Notes: generated from the sequence alone by a model not told the origin. A stretch of 64,000 nucleotides of DNA from Geomonas paludis (GCF_014193585.1 NZ_BLXY01000006.1:1-64000), one strand, 5' to 3'. Shown: positions 52,726 through 61,216, counted from the stretch's first letter. Numbers and translations are program-made.

Positions 52726-53406
52726 ATGAAAAGCATCGAGTCATGGCATGAAGAGCAATTCCGTTCCGAGATGACGGAACGGATAGTCGAGGCTCTGGGA
52801 ACAGGCGCCGACGCGGCAACGGTGGTGCACATGCTGGCGGCATCTGCGGACGCGGCGCAAAACCTGTGCATCGATCGTCCCTACGCCTGCGCTGCCGGCT
52901 GCCCGCATTGCTGCGTGCTGAATGTAGCGGTCTTACTTCCGGAAGCGATGACCATAGCGCTGTGGCTGCGCGAAAGGCTTTGTGCCGAAGAACTGGCGGG
53001 GCTGCAAAAGCGGCTGGCGACGCACCGCTCATGGGCGCGTTGGATGGACGACGACGAGCGCATCCTGAAGCAGATGTCTTGTCCGCTGCTCGACCCTTAC
53101 GGCGGCTGCAGCGTTCATCCCGTGCGCCCCCTGGCCTGCCGGGCCATTACATCGCTTGACAGCCAGAGCTGCAAGGACGCTTTTCGCCCGACAGTGACGG
53201 ACGAGGATCGCCTGGTGCCGGCGGACCTGTTCCGCAAGGCCGTCTTCGACGCAGCCTTCACTGCCGTCGCCTCAGGACTGCGCCAGGTCGGACTGGACGA
53301 CCGCAGTATCGAACTCGGCACCGGGGTGCTCGCTTTCCTGGAGCACCCGGAGTTCATGGAGCGGTTTCTGGCGGGGGAGAGACTGCCGCAGGCTTTGTGG
53401 CTGTAG
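52726..53406 (+). CDS. YkgJ family cysteine-cluster protein (second copy)
   Basis: A 226-residue protein. Cys groups are CAAGCPHCC (about 49-57), SCPLLDPYGGCSVHPVRPLACRA (about 112-134) and QSCKDAF, the YkgJ pattern for a metal or Fe-S centre. It is longer than the copy at 22696 by an N-terminal and a C-terminal helical extension. The function is unknown. The ATG lacks a ribosome-binding site; see the promoter entry. Confidence 0.8.
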   Translation: MKSIESWHEEQFRSEMTERIVEALGTGADAATVVHMLAASADAAQNLCIDRPYACAAGCPHCCVLNVAVLLPEAMTIALWLRERLCAEELAGLQKRLATHRSWARWMDDDERILKQMSCPLLDPYGGCSVHPVRPLACRAITSLDSQSCKDAFRPTVTDEDRLVPADLFRKAVFDAAFTAVASGLRQVGLDDRSIELGTGVLAFLEHPEFMERFLAGERLPQALWL

Positions 53407-53429
53407 GTTGTTGAAGGGACAGGGGTAAA

Positions 53430-53460
53430 TCCCCCCAGTCCCCCCTTTGCAAAAGGGGGG
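53430..53460. repeat. CCCCCCTTTGCAAAAGGGGGG hairpin repeat
   Basis: AATCCCCCCAGTCCCCCCTTTGC-type sequence followed by AAAAGGGGGG, an opposite-strand copy of the repeat at 32626-32664. Confidence 0.6.
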
Positions 53461-53486
53461 GACGCGAGGTCGGGTGCATCGCTGCA

Positions 53487-53660
53487 CGGCGATGATCTTC
53501 CGCCAAGATGCCCATCCCCCTCTCCCTCTGGGAGAGGGCTGGGGTGAGGGTGCTGCAATAGGCAATGATCCCGCTTCGTGGCACGTCCCCTCACCCGCCC
53601 TTCGGGCACCCTCTCCCGGTGGGAGAGGGCATTAGCGGAAGATTGTCGCTAATCAGGAAA
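53487..53660. repeat. MITE-like element with terminal inverted repeats (second copy)
   Basis: The ends GCGATGATCTTCCGCC and AGCGGAAGATTGTCGC are inverted copies. Inside are CTCTCCCTCTGGGAGAGGG, GGGTGAGGG, then CCCTCACCCG and CTCTCCCGGTGGGAGAGGG, in the same order as 36443-36615. Between YkgJ and the cytochrome gene it takes most of the 315-bp gap. Confidence 0.75.
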
Positions 53661-53663
53661 AAG

Positions 53664-53694
53664 AAGGGACCAGCCGATGGGCTGGTCCCTTTTT
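53664..53694. terminator. bidirectional terminator
   Basis: AAGGGACCAGCC pairs with GGCTGGTCCCTT around a 4-base loop, with T-runs on both sides. It can end the YkgJ gene and the convergent cytochrome gene. Confidence 0.85.
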
Positions 53695-53721
53695 CTATCC
53701 CGAACTGGGGTACTGCTCTGA

Positions 53722-55116
53722 CTAGCCGCGGGGGTCCTTGGTGTAGCCGAGCCCTTTCCAATCGATGCGCCCGTTCTCGCCGTGACAGTTCTGGCACCTG
53801 AGCGCCTTGTCTTTGGGCACCACCATGTGATTCAGCGACCATACCGTCGTCGTCTCGATCCAGCCGAACTTGCCGCTGTAAGGAAGTCCCGCCTCCCTCA
53901 TGCCCGCGGTGATGGCCTTGTTCCAGTCGAACTTCACGGAGTAGGCGCTGTCGCTTTCGGCAGGACCGATGATGTTGGGAACGACCACGGTCAGGTTCTC
54001 GAGATCGTAGGGCTGCTTGGCCTGCATCACCTTGAAAGGGAAGATCCTGGAATCGGGATCGCTGCGCTCTCCGCGCGGCGCGGAAAGCCGGACCACCTTG
54101 GAGGGATCGATCTTGTCCCCCAGGAAAACCCGCTCCACGGTGCCGTTGTACCACATCAGGGTCGGCGTCAGGTCCTTGCCCAACACCAGGTCTCCCCGTG
54201 CCTTGTCGTAAATCCTCAGGGGATCGCCGCCGGTCTTCTGGTCCTTGCCGGCAGTGGACCAGTCCCAGGAGAGCACGGTGGGGCTTCCCTTGGCGTAGGT
54301 AGGTATGTGGCAGGTCTGGCAGGCGACCCTTTTCATGTGCTTGTTGAGGATGGCGATCTTGTGCAGGTCGCCCTTGTGGCAATCGGTGCACGCCATGGCG
54401 CGCGGTCCGGAACCGGGGGACACCGAGATGGCCTCCCCTTTGACGTCGTGATTGGCTGCCTTGTGGCAGGACTCGCAGGTGAGCCCTTTGGCTCCCATGT
54501 GGACGTCGAACTCGGGGGTGGGGTTGCCCAGGTTGGCGTCGAGGTCGCCGTGCTTGTAGTTTTCTCCGCCGCCGCTGTAGAAGTGGCAGTTGCCGCAGGC
54601 GGCGCGGGTCGGCCGCGAGATGGACTGCGTGGCGAACCCGAGGTCCACCGGTTCCCACACCTTGCCGGGAGGGTATTCCTTGTGCTCGCCCGGGTAGACC
54701 GGGTGTCCCGCTCCCAGGGCGTACTTCTTATAGGTGCCGCTGGTGTCGTGGCAGATCAGGCAGTCGATGTTCTCGGTCTTGGTGAAATCAAAGGAACTGT
54801 CTTCCCAGCCGTAACCGGCATGACAGCTGGTGCAGCCAGGGAGATTGGAGGGGACAGCGAGGCAAAAGGAATTGCCGAGGGCATTCTTCTTGCCATAGTC
54901 AACGGACTTGCCGTTCAGGGTCTGTTTCTTACTCCAGTTCCAGTGCACGGTCTCCGTGATTTGCTTGGTCAGTTTTTCATGGCACCCGGAACAGGTCCTG
55001 GTCACCTCAGGCCCGTCATGGAAGGGGCCGGAGAAGACACGGTGGGTTCCCTTGAGGGCGGCATCCGAGGTGGAAGCACAGGCCAAGGCGAGAAACAACA
55101 GCAGGTATTTCCTCAT
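53722..55116 (-). CDS. octaheme c-type cytochrome, tetrathionate-reductase (OTR) family
   Basis: A 464-residue periplasmic cytochrome. The signal peptide is at 1-20 and there are eight CxxCH sites (CSGCH, CTSCH, CLICH, CGNCH, CESCH, CTDCH, CQTCH, CQNCH). Stretches such as CTSCHAGYGWEDSSFDFT, CLICHDTSGTYKKY, YSGGGENYKHGDLDANLGNP and TCHIPTYAKGSPTVLSWDWSTAG match Shewanella OTR as I recall it, which reduces tetrathionate, nitrite and hydroxylamine. The Lys in TYKKY may be the unusual lysine heme ligand near the active-site heme. The ATG follows GAGGT. It is divergent from metE and has no partner cytochrome beside it. Confidence 0.9.
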   Translation of the reverse strand: MRKYLLLFLALACASTSDAALKGTHRVFSGPFHDGPEVTRTCSGCHEKLTKQITETVHWNWSKKQTLNGKSVDYGKKNALGNSFCLAVPSNLPGCTSCHAGYGWEDSSFDFTKTENIDCLICHDTSGTYKKYALGAGHPVYPGEHKEYPPGKVWEPVDLGFATQSISRPTRAACGNCHFYSGGGENYKHGDLDANLGNPTPEFDVHMGAKGLTCESCHKAANHDVKGEAISVSPGSGPRAMACTDCHKGDLHKIAILNKHMKRVACQTCHIPTYAKGSPTVLSWDWSTAGKDQKTGGDPLRIYDKARGDLVLGKDLTPTLMWYNGTVERVFLGDKIDPSKVVRLSAPRGERSDPDSRIFPFKVMQAKQPYDLENLTVVVPNIIGPAESDSAYSVKFDWNKAITAGMREAGLPYSGKFGWIETTTVWSLNHMVVPKDKALRCQNCHGENGRIDWKGLGYTKDPRG

Positions 55117-55424
55117 GTGTGAGACCTCGCGATCTGGATCTTTGGGCAGACGCTCCGCACAAGAGCAGGGTCGGCAGTATCAGTCATGGCGCCCCTGCCC
55201 TTTTTTACCGCAGAACACATTATATTTGATGGTTGGTCTAGTCAACGACAAATTGCTTCGAGAGGTTATGAGGTGCAGGTGCACCCGCTCCGCCCCAGCC
55301 AACCTGCCGTCGCAGAGGCGGATGACAAGCTGCACATCCAAACGAAGCTGTTACAATTGTCAACTTGTTGTCCGCACGTGCGGCACCCTTTTCCATTGTT
55401 CAGAGCATGCGGAGGAGAAGCACT
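55117..55424. other. divergent regulatory region between the octaheme cytochrome and metE
   Basis: This 308-bp gap holds an AT-rich part near 55200-55260, the palindrome ACAATTGT near 55353, and the perfect palindrome CCGCACGTGCGG at 55372-55383, followed by the GGAGGAGAAG site of metE. I see no cobalamin, SAM or SAH riboswitch consensus. No promoter is clear enough to name. Confidence 0.5.
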
Positions 55425-57728
55425 ATGCCAGTCGTTGCCACGGTGTTAGGCCACCCCAGGATCGGTATCGCGAGAGAGTTGAAGAAGGCGCTCGAGGCTT
55501 ACTGGAGCGGTGCGTCCCCGGCAGAATCGCTCCTGGCGACTGCCCAGGAGATCCGTGCCCGGCACTGGTCCATGATGAAGGAGGCGGGGCTGGACCAGAT
55601 CCCGTGCAACGATTTCTCCCTCTACGACCACATGCTGGACATGGCCGTAACCGTCGGAGCCATACCGGCGCGGTTCCGGAGCATCGCCGATCCCTTGAAC
55701 CGCTACTTCGCCATGGCTCGCGGGGTCCAGGACCGCGGCGCCGGGATTGACCTCTCTCCCCTGGAGATGACCAAGTGGTTCGACACCAACTACCACTACA
55801 TCGTCCCGGAACTCGATGCTGACCAGTCCTTCGCGCTGGACCCAGCCAAGATCGCCACCGAACTCGCCGAGGCACAGGCCCTGGGGGTAGTGCCCCGCCC
55901 GGTGCTGCCGGGCCCGGTAACCTTTCTGAAGCTGTCCAAGTTCGCCGACAACGCCCCGGGCATGGATACCCTGGACCTGCTGCCACGCCTGCTCCCGGTC
56001 TACGAGGAGTTGCTGGCGCTACTTGCCGGCCACGGCGTGACCTGGCTCCAGCTCGACGAACCATGCCTCTGCTTCGACCTGGACCCGGCTAGCGCTGAGG
56101 CGTACCGAACCGCCCTGGGGCGCCTGGCTGCCGCGGCCAAACGTCCCGCCCTGCTGGTGGCCGGCTACTTCGGGTCCATCGGGGAAAACATCGACCTCGT
56201 TGCCGGCTCGGGATGCCAGGCGCTGCATGTCGACCTGGTGCGCGCACCGGCGGACCTTGAAGCCGCGCTGACCCGGCTGCCTTCGACAATGAAGCTGTCG
56301 CTCGGGGTGATCGACGGCCGCAATATCTGGCGCGCCGACATGGAAGAGGCCCATCGCATGGTGCGCCGTGCCGTCACCGCCCTCGGCAGCGAACGGGTCA
56401 TGGTCGCCAGTTCCTGCTCGTTGCTGCACGTCCCGGTCGACCTGGACGCCGAGACCAGGCTCGATGCGGAGCTGAAGAGCTGGATGGCGTTCGCGGCGCA
56501 GAAGGTCGGCGAGGTGCGGTTTTTGGCCGACGCCGCCGAGCAGGAACAGCCGCAAGGGGCGATATTGGAACAGGCAGCAGCGGCGCTTGCCCGCCGCCGG
56601 GCAGCAGCGGCCGCCGACAACCCCACCGTCCGCCACCGGGCGGGACAGGTGAACACAGCCATGACCAGGCGCAACGCCCCCTTTGCCGAGCGCAGCGCGA
56701 AGCAGAAGGCCCGCTTCAACCACCCCCTGCTCCCCACCACCACCATAGGCTCCTTCCCGCAGTCCCGGGAGGTACGCGAGGCCCGCTCCAGGTGGCGCAG
56801 CGGCGCGCTCGACGCCGAAGGCTACCAGGATTTCCTGCGCGGCGAGATCAGGCGCTGCATAGAGAGGCAGGAACAGCTCGGCCTGGACGTGCTGGTGCAC
56901 GGCGAATTCGAGCGCACCGACATGGTGGAGTATTTCGGCGAGCAGTTGGACGGCTTCGCCTTCACCCAGAACGGCTGGGTACAGAGCTACGGGTCCCGCT
57001 GCGTCAAGCCGCCGGTCCTCTACGGCGACGTGGCCCGTCCCCGCCCCATGACGGTGGAGTGGAGCCGTTACGCCCAGTCACTCAGCACGCGCCCGGTGAA
57101 GGGGATGCTTACCGGCCCGGTCACCATCCTGCAGTGGTCCTTCGTACGCAACGACCAGCCCCGCTCCGAGACCTGCCGCCAGATCGCGCTGGCGCTGCGC
57201 GACGAGGTGGCCGACCTCGAGCAGGCGGGAATAGCCATGATCCAGGTGGACGAGCCCGCCATCCGGGAGGGGCTGCCGCTGCGCCGGCGCGACTGGGACG
57301 AGTACCTGTCATGGGCGGTGGCCTCCTTCTGCCTCGCCACTGCCGGCGTGAAAGACGAGACCCAGATCCACACCCACATGTGCTATTCGGAGTTCGGCGA
57401 CATACTCCCGGCCATCGTCGCCATGGACGCCGACGTCCTCTCCATGGAATCGTCGCGCTCGCGCATGGAACCGTTGGAGCATTTCCGGCAGCACGGCTAC
57501 CCCAACGACGTCGGCCCCGGCATCTACGACATCCACTCGCCCCGCGTTCCCACCGTGGAGGAGATGACGACGCTGCTGCAACTCGCGGCCGAGGTCCTGC
57601 CGGTGGAGCGGCTCTGGGTGAACCCCGACTGCGGCCTGAAGACCCGCGGCTGGCCTGAGATCGAGGCATCGCTGGCCAACATGGTGCAGGCGGCCGGGAA
57701 GGTGAGGAGCAGCTGCTCCGGCCGGTAA
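55425..57728 (+). CDS. metE: cobalamin-independent methionine synthase
   Basis: A 767-residue MetE, which moves a methyl group from methyl-tetrahydrofolate-polyglutamate to homocysteine. It has both barrels: the N-terminal half (FSLYDHMLDMAVTVGAIPARF, NYHYIVPEL) and the C-terminal catalytic half with zinc ligands in THMCYSEFGD (His and Cys), MESSRSRME (Glu) and NPDCGLKTRGW (Cys). ATG 55425 follows GGAGGAGAAG. Full length and intact. A metR-like gene is not nearby; the palindrome in the gap may be its operator. Confidence 0.95.
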   Translation: MPVVATVLGHPRIGIARELKKALEAYWSGASPAESLLATAQEIRARHWSMMKEAGLDQIPCNDFSLYDHMLDMAVTVGAIPARFRSIADPLNRYFAMARGVQDRGAGIDLSPLEMTKWFDTNYHYIVPELDADQSFALDPAKIATELAEAQALGVVPRPVLPGPVTFLKLSKFADNAPGMDTLDLLPRLLPVYEELLALLAGHGVTWLQLDEPCLCFDLDPASAEAYRTALGRLAAAAKRPALLVAGYFGSIGENIDLVAGSGCQALHVDLVRAPADLEAALTRLPSTMKLSLGVIDGRNIWRADMEEAHRMVRRAVTALGSERVMVASSCSLLHVPVDLDAETRLDAELKSWMAFAAQKVGEVRFLADAAEQEQPQGAILEQAAAALARRRAAAAADNPTVRHRAGQVNTAMTRRNAPFAERSAKQKARFNHPLLPTTTIGSFPQSREVREARSRWRSGALDAEGYQDFLRGEIRRCIERQEQLGLDVLVHGEFERTDMVEYFGEQLDGFAFTQNGWVQSYGSRCVKPPVLYGDVARPRPMTVEWSRYAQSLSTRPVKGMLTGPVTILQWSFVRNDQPRSETCRQIALALRDEVADLEQAGIAMIQVDEPAIREGLPLRRRDWDEYLSWAVASFCLATAGVKDETQIHTHMCYSEFGDILPAIVAMDADVLSMESSRSRMEPLEHFRQHGYPNDVGPGIYDIHSPRVPTVEEMTTLLQLAAEVLPVERLWVNPDCGLKTRGWPEIEASLANMVQAAGKVRSSCSGR

Positions 57729-57747
57729 ACTGCAGGCGCCGGAAATG

Positions 57748-57780
57748 AAAAAGGGACCGCCTCGTGGCTGGTCCCTTTTT
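57748..57780. terminator. bidirectional terminator
   Basis: AAAAAGGGACC pairs with GGTCCCTTTTT around an 11-base loop. It lies after metE and before the convergent DUF3553 stop. Confidence 0.85.
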
Positions 57781-57796
57781 TGTCGCTTGATGTTCC

Positions 57797-58060
57797 CTAG
57801 CTTTTTTTCTGCCGGGCGCTGGCTGCCTTTGGCGCCTTGGGCGCCTTGACAGGCTTGGCCTCCGGCGTGGCAGGAGGCGGAGGGGTGAATGAGGCGGCCT
57901 CAGCGGGCAGTAGACTGCTGAAATGGGAGGCTGCGATCTTCCTGAAGACGCCGTCATTGAAATGGATCGACGCCTGGTTCTCTCCGATCTCGACGACCTT
58001 GCCTACTCCCCATTGCACAGCGCCGCAATGGCTTACTACGTCTCCTCGCCTGATGGTCAT
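57797..58060 (-). CDS. DUF3553 domain protein
   Basis: An 87-residue protein. The N-terminal domain (RRGDVVSHCGAVQWGVGKVVEI, then ASIHFNDGVFRKI) fits the small beta-rich DUF3553 fold, found alone or at the end of UvrD-like helicases. The C-terminal 35 residues are Pro/Ala/Lys-rich (PPPPATPEAKPVKAPKAPKAA), a possible nucleic-acid-binding tail. The ATG follows GGAGGAA. The role is unknown. Confidence 0.75.
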   Translation of the reverse strand: MTIRRGDVVSHCGAVQWGVGKVVEIGENQASIHFNDGVFRKIAASHFSSLLPAEAASFTPPPPATPEAKPVKAPKAPKAASARQKKS

Positions 58061-58135
58061 GTCATTCCTCCGCTTCTCGCTGACGAGCTTCCACCCGCCC
58101 CGGGCTCACCGGACCGCTTGTGAGCGACCACGAAG

Positions 58136-58174
58136 CCCCAAAAAGCTGCGGCCCCTGGAAATCCAGGGGCCGCA
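58136..58174 (-). terminator. rho-independent terminator for cspA
   Basis: On the minus strand TGCGGCCCCTGG (58174-58163) pairs with CCAGGGGCCGCA (58058-type arm at 58058 excluded; 58158-58147), around ATTT, then GCTTTTTGG. It lies 57 bases after the cspA stop. Confidence 0.8.
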
Positions 58175-58230
58175 ACGTAAGTGACGCCGTTCATGGGCGG
58201 TGCTTGCGCGCCGTCCCGCCGGTCCTTTAC

Positions 58231-58431
58231 CTAAATCTTTCTGACGTTGGACGCCTGAAGCCCTTTGGGCCCCTTGACCACGTCGAAGCTGACAGCGTCG
58301 CCTTCTGCCAGCGATTTGAACCCGTCGCCGGTGATGGCCGAGAAGTGGCAGAACACATCCTCTCCGCTTTCCTGCTCTAAAAAGCCAAACCCCTTGCTGT
58401 CGTTAAACCACTTTACGGTACCGTTTGCCAT
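58231..58431 (-). CDS. cspA: cold-shock family protein
   Basis: A 66-residue OB-fold protein that binds single-stranded RNA and DNA. The RNP1 motif KGFGFLEQ (13-20) and RNP2 DVFCHFSAI (25-33) are present; Cys replaces the usual Val in VFVHFS. The end, [13 protein letters not shown], is standard. The ATG follows AGGAGA. A long AT-rich leader lies upstream, as is common for cold-shock genes. Which member (cold-inducible or constitutive) cannot be told. Confidence 0.95.
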   Translation of the reverse strand: MANGTVKWFNDSKGFGFLEQESGEDVFCHFSAITGDGFKSLAEGDAVSFDVVKGPKGLQASNVRKI

Positions 58432-58812
58432 TATTAAATCCCTTCTCCTGACTTCTTTTTCTGTTTTTTCAGACCGTATAATTGCGGCTGATGAATCAAA
58501 CTAACAGCTTGGTATTAGCAAAGCAAGCTATTTAAATAGTGCGGCCATTATTTTTATCTGGCAGCAGACATGAGCAAAGTCTTTATTTCCGTTTTGTGGA
58601 AGCTTTCCAGGCAGTGGCTGAAATGTAAATAAACGAGCAATTACACATAACTTGCGGCATAATTTACGACAGCAGATTCTGTTAATACGATTAACCTTGC
58701 TATTGACACACATGTCATTCAGTATGGTTCACTCAAAAATAGCAAAAAATTTTTTCCGGTGGCGCTTGTATCCTGCCGTCTGAGCGACCGGCGCATTTGG
58801 GAGGAAACCGAC
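58432..58812. other. AT-rich gap between cspA and a small basic protein
   Basis: This 381-bp divergent region is much richer in A/T than the rest of the window. It carries the cspA leader (minus) and, on the plus strand, TTGACA at 58703-58708 with a poorly spaced TATGGT at 58723-58728. I see no coding region in it. An ORF at 58528-58713 (minus) is not convincing. Confidence 0.5.
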
Positions 58813-58983
58813 ATGGCTAAGCCGAATTTCAAGTTTCAGAAGCGCCAGAAAGAGCTGGACCGCAAAAAAAAGCAGGACGAAAAGCTGTTGCGCAAGCAGG
58901 ACAAGGCGACCCAGGGCGCCGAAGACGGCCTCTCCCCGGACGACGAAGGCGATGAGGATGCAGCGGCCGGACCTGAGGCATAG
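58813..58983 (+). CDS. small highly charged protein, 56 residues
   Basis: The protein starts MAKPNFKFQKRQKELDRKKK and continues with a basic helix, then an acidic tail rich in Asp and Glu (SPDDEGDEDAAAGPE). The first 20 residues match a small family of unknown function that I have seen in Gammaproteobacteria and Geobacter-like bacteria. ATG 58813 follows GGGAGGAAA. The gene precedes lpxL by 36 bases, so the two may share a transcript. Confidence 0.75.
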   Translation: MAKPNFKFQKRQKELDRKKKQDEKLLRKQDKATQGAEDGLSPDDEGDEDAAAGPEA

Positions 58984-59019
58984 CGCGGTCACCACACCTT
59001 TTTCCCGGAGTCAAAGTAC

Positions 59020-59931
59020 ATGCAACGCCTCTTTTGGATGCTCCAAGCTGCCGTTTTTTACTGCCTCACCCTCCTTGTTGCCGTCACCCCCGGCGCGATA
59101 CTGGATCGCTGCGTCATCCCGCTTGGCTTCGTCCTCTCCCGGCTGATCCCCGGCCGCCGCACCGTGGTCGCCGACAACCTGAAGAACGCGCTGCCTTTCC
59201 TGGAGCAGCACCCGCTCTGGACCTCCTGCAACCACGATGCGCGGCTGCTTGCCAGGGCCAGTTTCGAGAACCTGGTCCAATCCCTCACCGAGATCTGCAA
59301 GCTGTACCATGGACGTGGTGACGTGCTCATCGACGGCATCGAGGTGCGGGGGCACGAGCATTACGAGGCGGCCAGGGCCAAGGGGAAAGGCGTCATCTGC
59401 TTCAGCGGCCACTGCGGCAACTGGGAGTTGATGGCGCTCGCCTTCAGCCGGCTCTTCGGCAACGGCGCGGTGGTGGCCCGCCGCCAGAACAACCCGTTTC
59501 TGAACCGGATGGTGGAGCGGATGCGCATGAGCTACCGCAGCCGCATCATCTACAAGAAGGGTGCGGTTCGCGGCATACTGAACGCGCTCAGGTCCGGGGA
59601 ACTGGTGGGGATCCTTGCCGACCAGGCTGCCAACCCGGAGGACGGCGTCCTCATCGAGGTCATGGGGCGCACGGCGTGGGCATCCAAATCGCCGGTGCTG
59701 ATCGCCCGGAAAAGCCGGGCCCCGCTGCTCCCGGTCTTCATCCACCGCGAGGGGGGGCGCCACGTGATCACCTTTCACCCCGAACACGTTTTCTCCGGTG
59801 ACGAAAGCGACGCCGGCACGCAAAGGGAAACCCAGGCCCTGTCACGCTACGTGGAGAACTTCGTGGCCGCCCATCCCGCGCAGTGGTACTGGGTGCACCG
59901 CCGCTGGAAACGGGCCGGAGTCCCCGCCTGA
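59020..59931 (+). CDS. LpxL/HtrB-family lysophospholipid acyltransferase
   Basis: A 303-residue inner-membrane acyltransferase of lipid A biosynthesis. One N-terminal helix (about 8-28) is followed by the catalytic HxxxxE motif in FSGHCGNWELMAL (about 128-140), RRQNNPFLNRMVERMR, GILADQAANPEDGVLIEVMGR and the end WYWVHRRWK. It would add a secondary acyl chain to Kdo2-lipid A; the donor is unknown. The ATG follows CGGAG. Confidence 0.88.
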   Translation: MQRLFWMLQAAVFYCLTLLVAVTPGAILDRCVIPLGFVLSRLIPGRRTVVADNLKNALPFLEQHPLWTSCNHDARLLARASFENLVQSLTEICKLYHGRGDVLIDGIEVRGHEHYEAARAKGKGVICFSGHCGNWELMALAFSRLFGNGAVVARRQNNPFLNRMVERMRMSYRSRIIYKKGAVRGILNALRSGELVGILADQAANPEDGVLIEVMGRTAWASKSPVLIARKSRAPLLPVFIHREGGRHVITFHPEHVFSGDESDAGTQRETQALSRYVENFVAAHPAQWYWVHRRWKRAGVPA

Positions 59932-60028
59932 GCGGAGGGGCCGCCGCGGCTCGTCACACTATTCCAACCGTGTCCGGCAGGGTAACCATCGGACCGCCCC
60001 GCCCCTCAGCAGCTGGGGCACCAGATGC

Positions 60029-60060
60029 AAAAAGGGATCAGCCCGCCGGCTGGTCCCTTT
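60029..60060. terminator. terminator between the convergent lpxL and cupin genes
   Basis: AAAGGGATCAGCC pairs with GGCTGGTCCCTTT (one G-T pair) around CGCC. The T-run is best on the minus strand, serving the cupin gene; it may also stop lpxL. Confidence 0.8.
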
Positions 60061-60095
60061 GTCTTGCTACTTATCATGTTGTCTGCTGCACAACA

Positions 60096-60557
60096 CTACT
60101 TGGCGCCCTTCGCCAGGTGCATGCTCCACGGCCCGCGCGTCGCTATCTGCAGGACGGTTTCCTCGTCCACCCAGGCGTTGTGCACCATCCTCGGCGGGAT
60201 GGCGAAGTAGCTTCCCGCCGGAAGCACGGTCGGGTTGTCCTGCGTCGCTCCCATGGCCAGCTTGACGGTGCCGGAGATTACCGTCACCCGCTCCACGTTG
60301 CCATGGTAATGGGGCGCGATCTTGGCCCCGGCCGGCAGCTTGATCCTCGCCACGAAGAAACCGGCCTTCGCCATATCCCCATCCAGAACGGCCATCTGCG
60401 CGCCGGGTATCGCCGGGGGACCGGCATGCCATTGTACCTGGTCCGGCAGTACCATCACCTGCTGCACCGGGGCCTTGCTTACCTTCTTCTCCGCCGCCCC
60501 TGCAACTGCGGACAGGGAGAAGAAGACCATCATCAGGAACAGTATTGTCCTTTTCAT
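60096..60557 (-). CDS. periplasmic cupin-domain protein
   Basis: A 153-residue secreted protein. The signal peptide (1-22, MKRTILFLMMVFFSLSAVAG-AA) is followed by a single cupin: PAGAKIAPHYHGNVERVTVISG (metal-binding HxH and Glu) and a second motif, FAIPPRMVHNAW with His. Single-domain cupins of this type bind a metal and serve many roles; none can be chosen. The ATG follows GGAGG. Monocistronic, with its own terminator. Confidence 0.8.
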   Translation of the reverse strand: MKRTILFLMMVFFSLSAVAGAAEKKVSKAPVQQVMVLPDQVQWHAGPPAIPGAQMAVLDGDMAKAGFFVARIKLPAGAKIAPHYHGNVERVTVISGTVKLAMGATQDNPTVLPAGSYFAIPPRMVHNAWVDEETVLQIATRGPWSMHLAKGAK

Positions 60558-60692
60558 CTCTGAGCCTCCTCAACAGCCTGAGAACCCTCGTTATTCCACC
60601 TACCTGACCTCTATTGTACGGTTGCCGCCCCCGCCAGCACCAGACAATTCTCCCGGACCGCTCGACGCACCGGGTCCTTCCGAAAAAAATTC

Positions 60693-60721
60693 TTTACAAC
60701 GTATGACAATATGAATAAAAT
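60693..60721 (+). promoter_or_regulatory. sigma-70 promoter for the Lrp/AsnC gene
   Basis: TTTACA (60693-60698), a 17-base spacer and TAAAAT (60716-60721), 25 bases before the ATG at 60746. Confidence 0.65.
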
Positions 60722-60745
60722 TCGCAGCGAAAGGTGTAAACGAGA

Positions 60746-61216
60746 ATGTTCGACGAAATAGACATCCACATACTGGAGATTCTTCAGGAGAAGGCGAGAA
60801 TCCCCAACGCGGAGGTGGCCCGCCAGGTAGGGATGGCACCCTCCGCAGTGCTGGAGCGGATCCGCAAGCTCGAGGAGCGCGGCATCATCGAGGGGTACGA
60901 GGTGAGGCTGAATCCCGCCTGCTTCCACCAGGGGCTCTCCGCCTTCGTGCAGGTCGAGGCGGACTGGAGCGACGCGCAGACCGCTACCGCCCTGGCCGCC
61001 ATCCCGTCGGTGCAGGAGGTACACCAGGTGGTAGGTCCCGACGGCTTCCTGGTCAAGCTGAGGACCGCCGACCACACCACCCTGTCCCGCATCCTGCAGC
61101 AGATCAGGCCGCTGCCGGGGGTGAAGTCGATCCGGACCCAGGTGGTCCTGGAAACGGTCAAGGAAACCCGAAGGGTGGACCTTACGGAACACAACGGCCA
61201 CGGCCGTAACTCTTAA
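60746..61216 (+). CDS. Lrp/AsnC-family transcriptional regulator
   Basis: A 156-residue regulator. The winged HTH (1-60) reads IDIHILEILQEKARIPNAEVARQVGMAPSAVLERIRKLE, followed by the RAM ligand-binding domain (about 66-140; FVQVEADWSDAQTATALAAIPSVQEVHQVVGPDGFLVKLRT). Such proteins bind an amino acid or similar ligand and form octamers. It lies 47 bases before the lysA-like gene and probably senses lysine or another amino acid and controls that gene, but the target is inference. The ATG has an AAAGG site. Confidence 0.9.
   Translation: MFDEIDIHILEILQEKARIPNAEVARQVGMAPSAVLERIRKLEERGIIEGYEVRLNPACFHQGLSAFVQVEADWSDAQTATALAAIPSVQEVHQVVGPDGFLVKLRTADHTTLSRILQQIRPLPGVKSIRTQVVLETVKETRRVDLTEHNGHGRNS

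Noticed and set aside
55117..55424. Riboswitch upstream of metE
   Set aside because: No cobalamin box, SAM-I/II/III core or SAH consensus was found.
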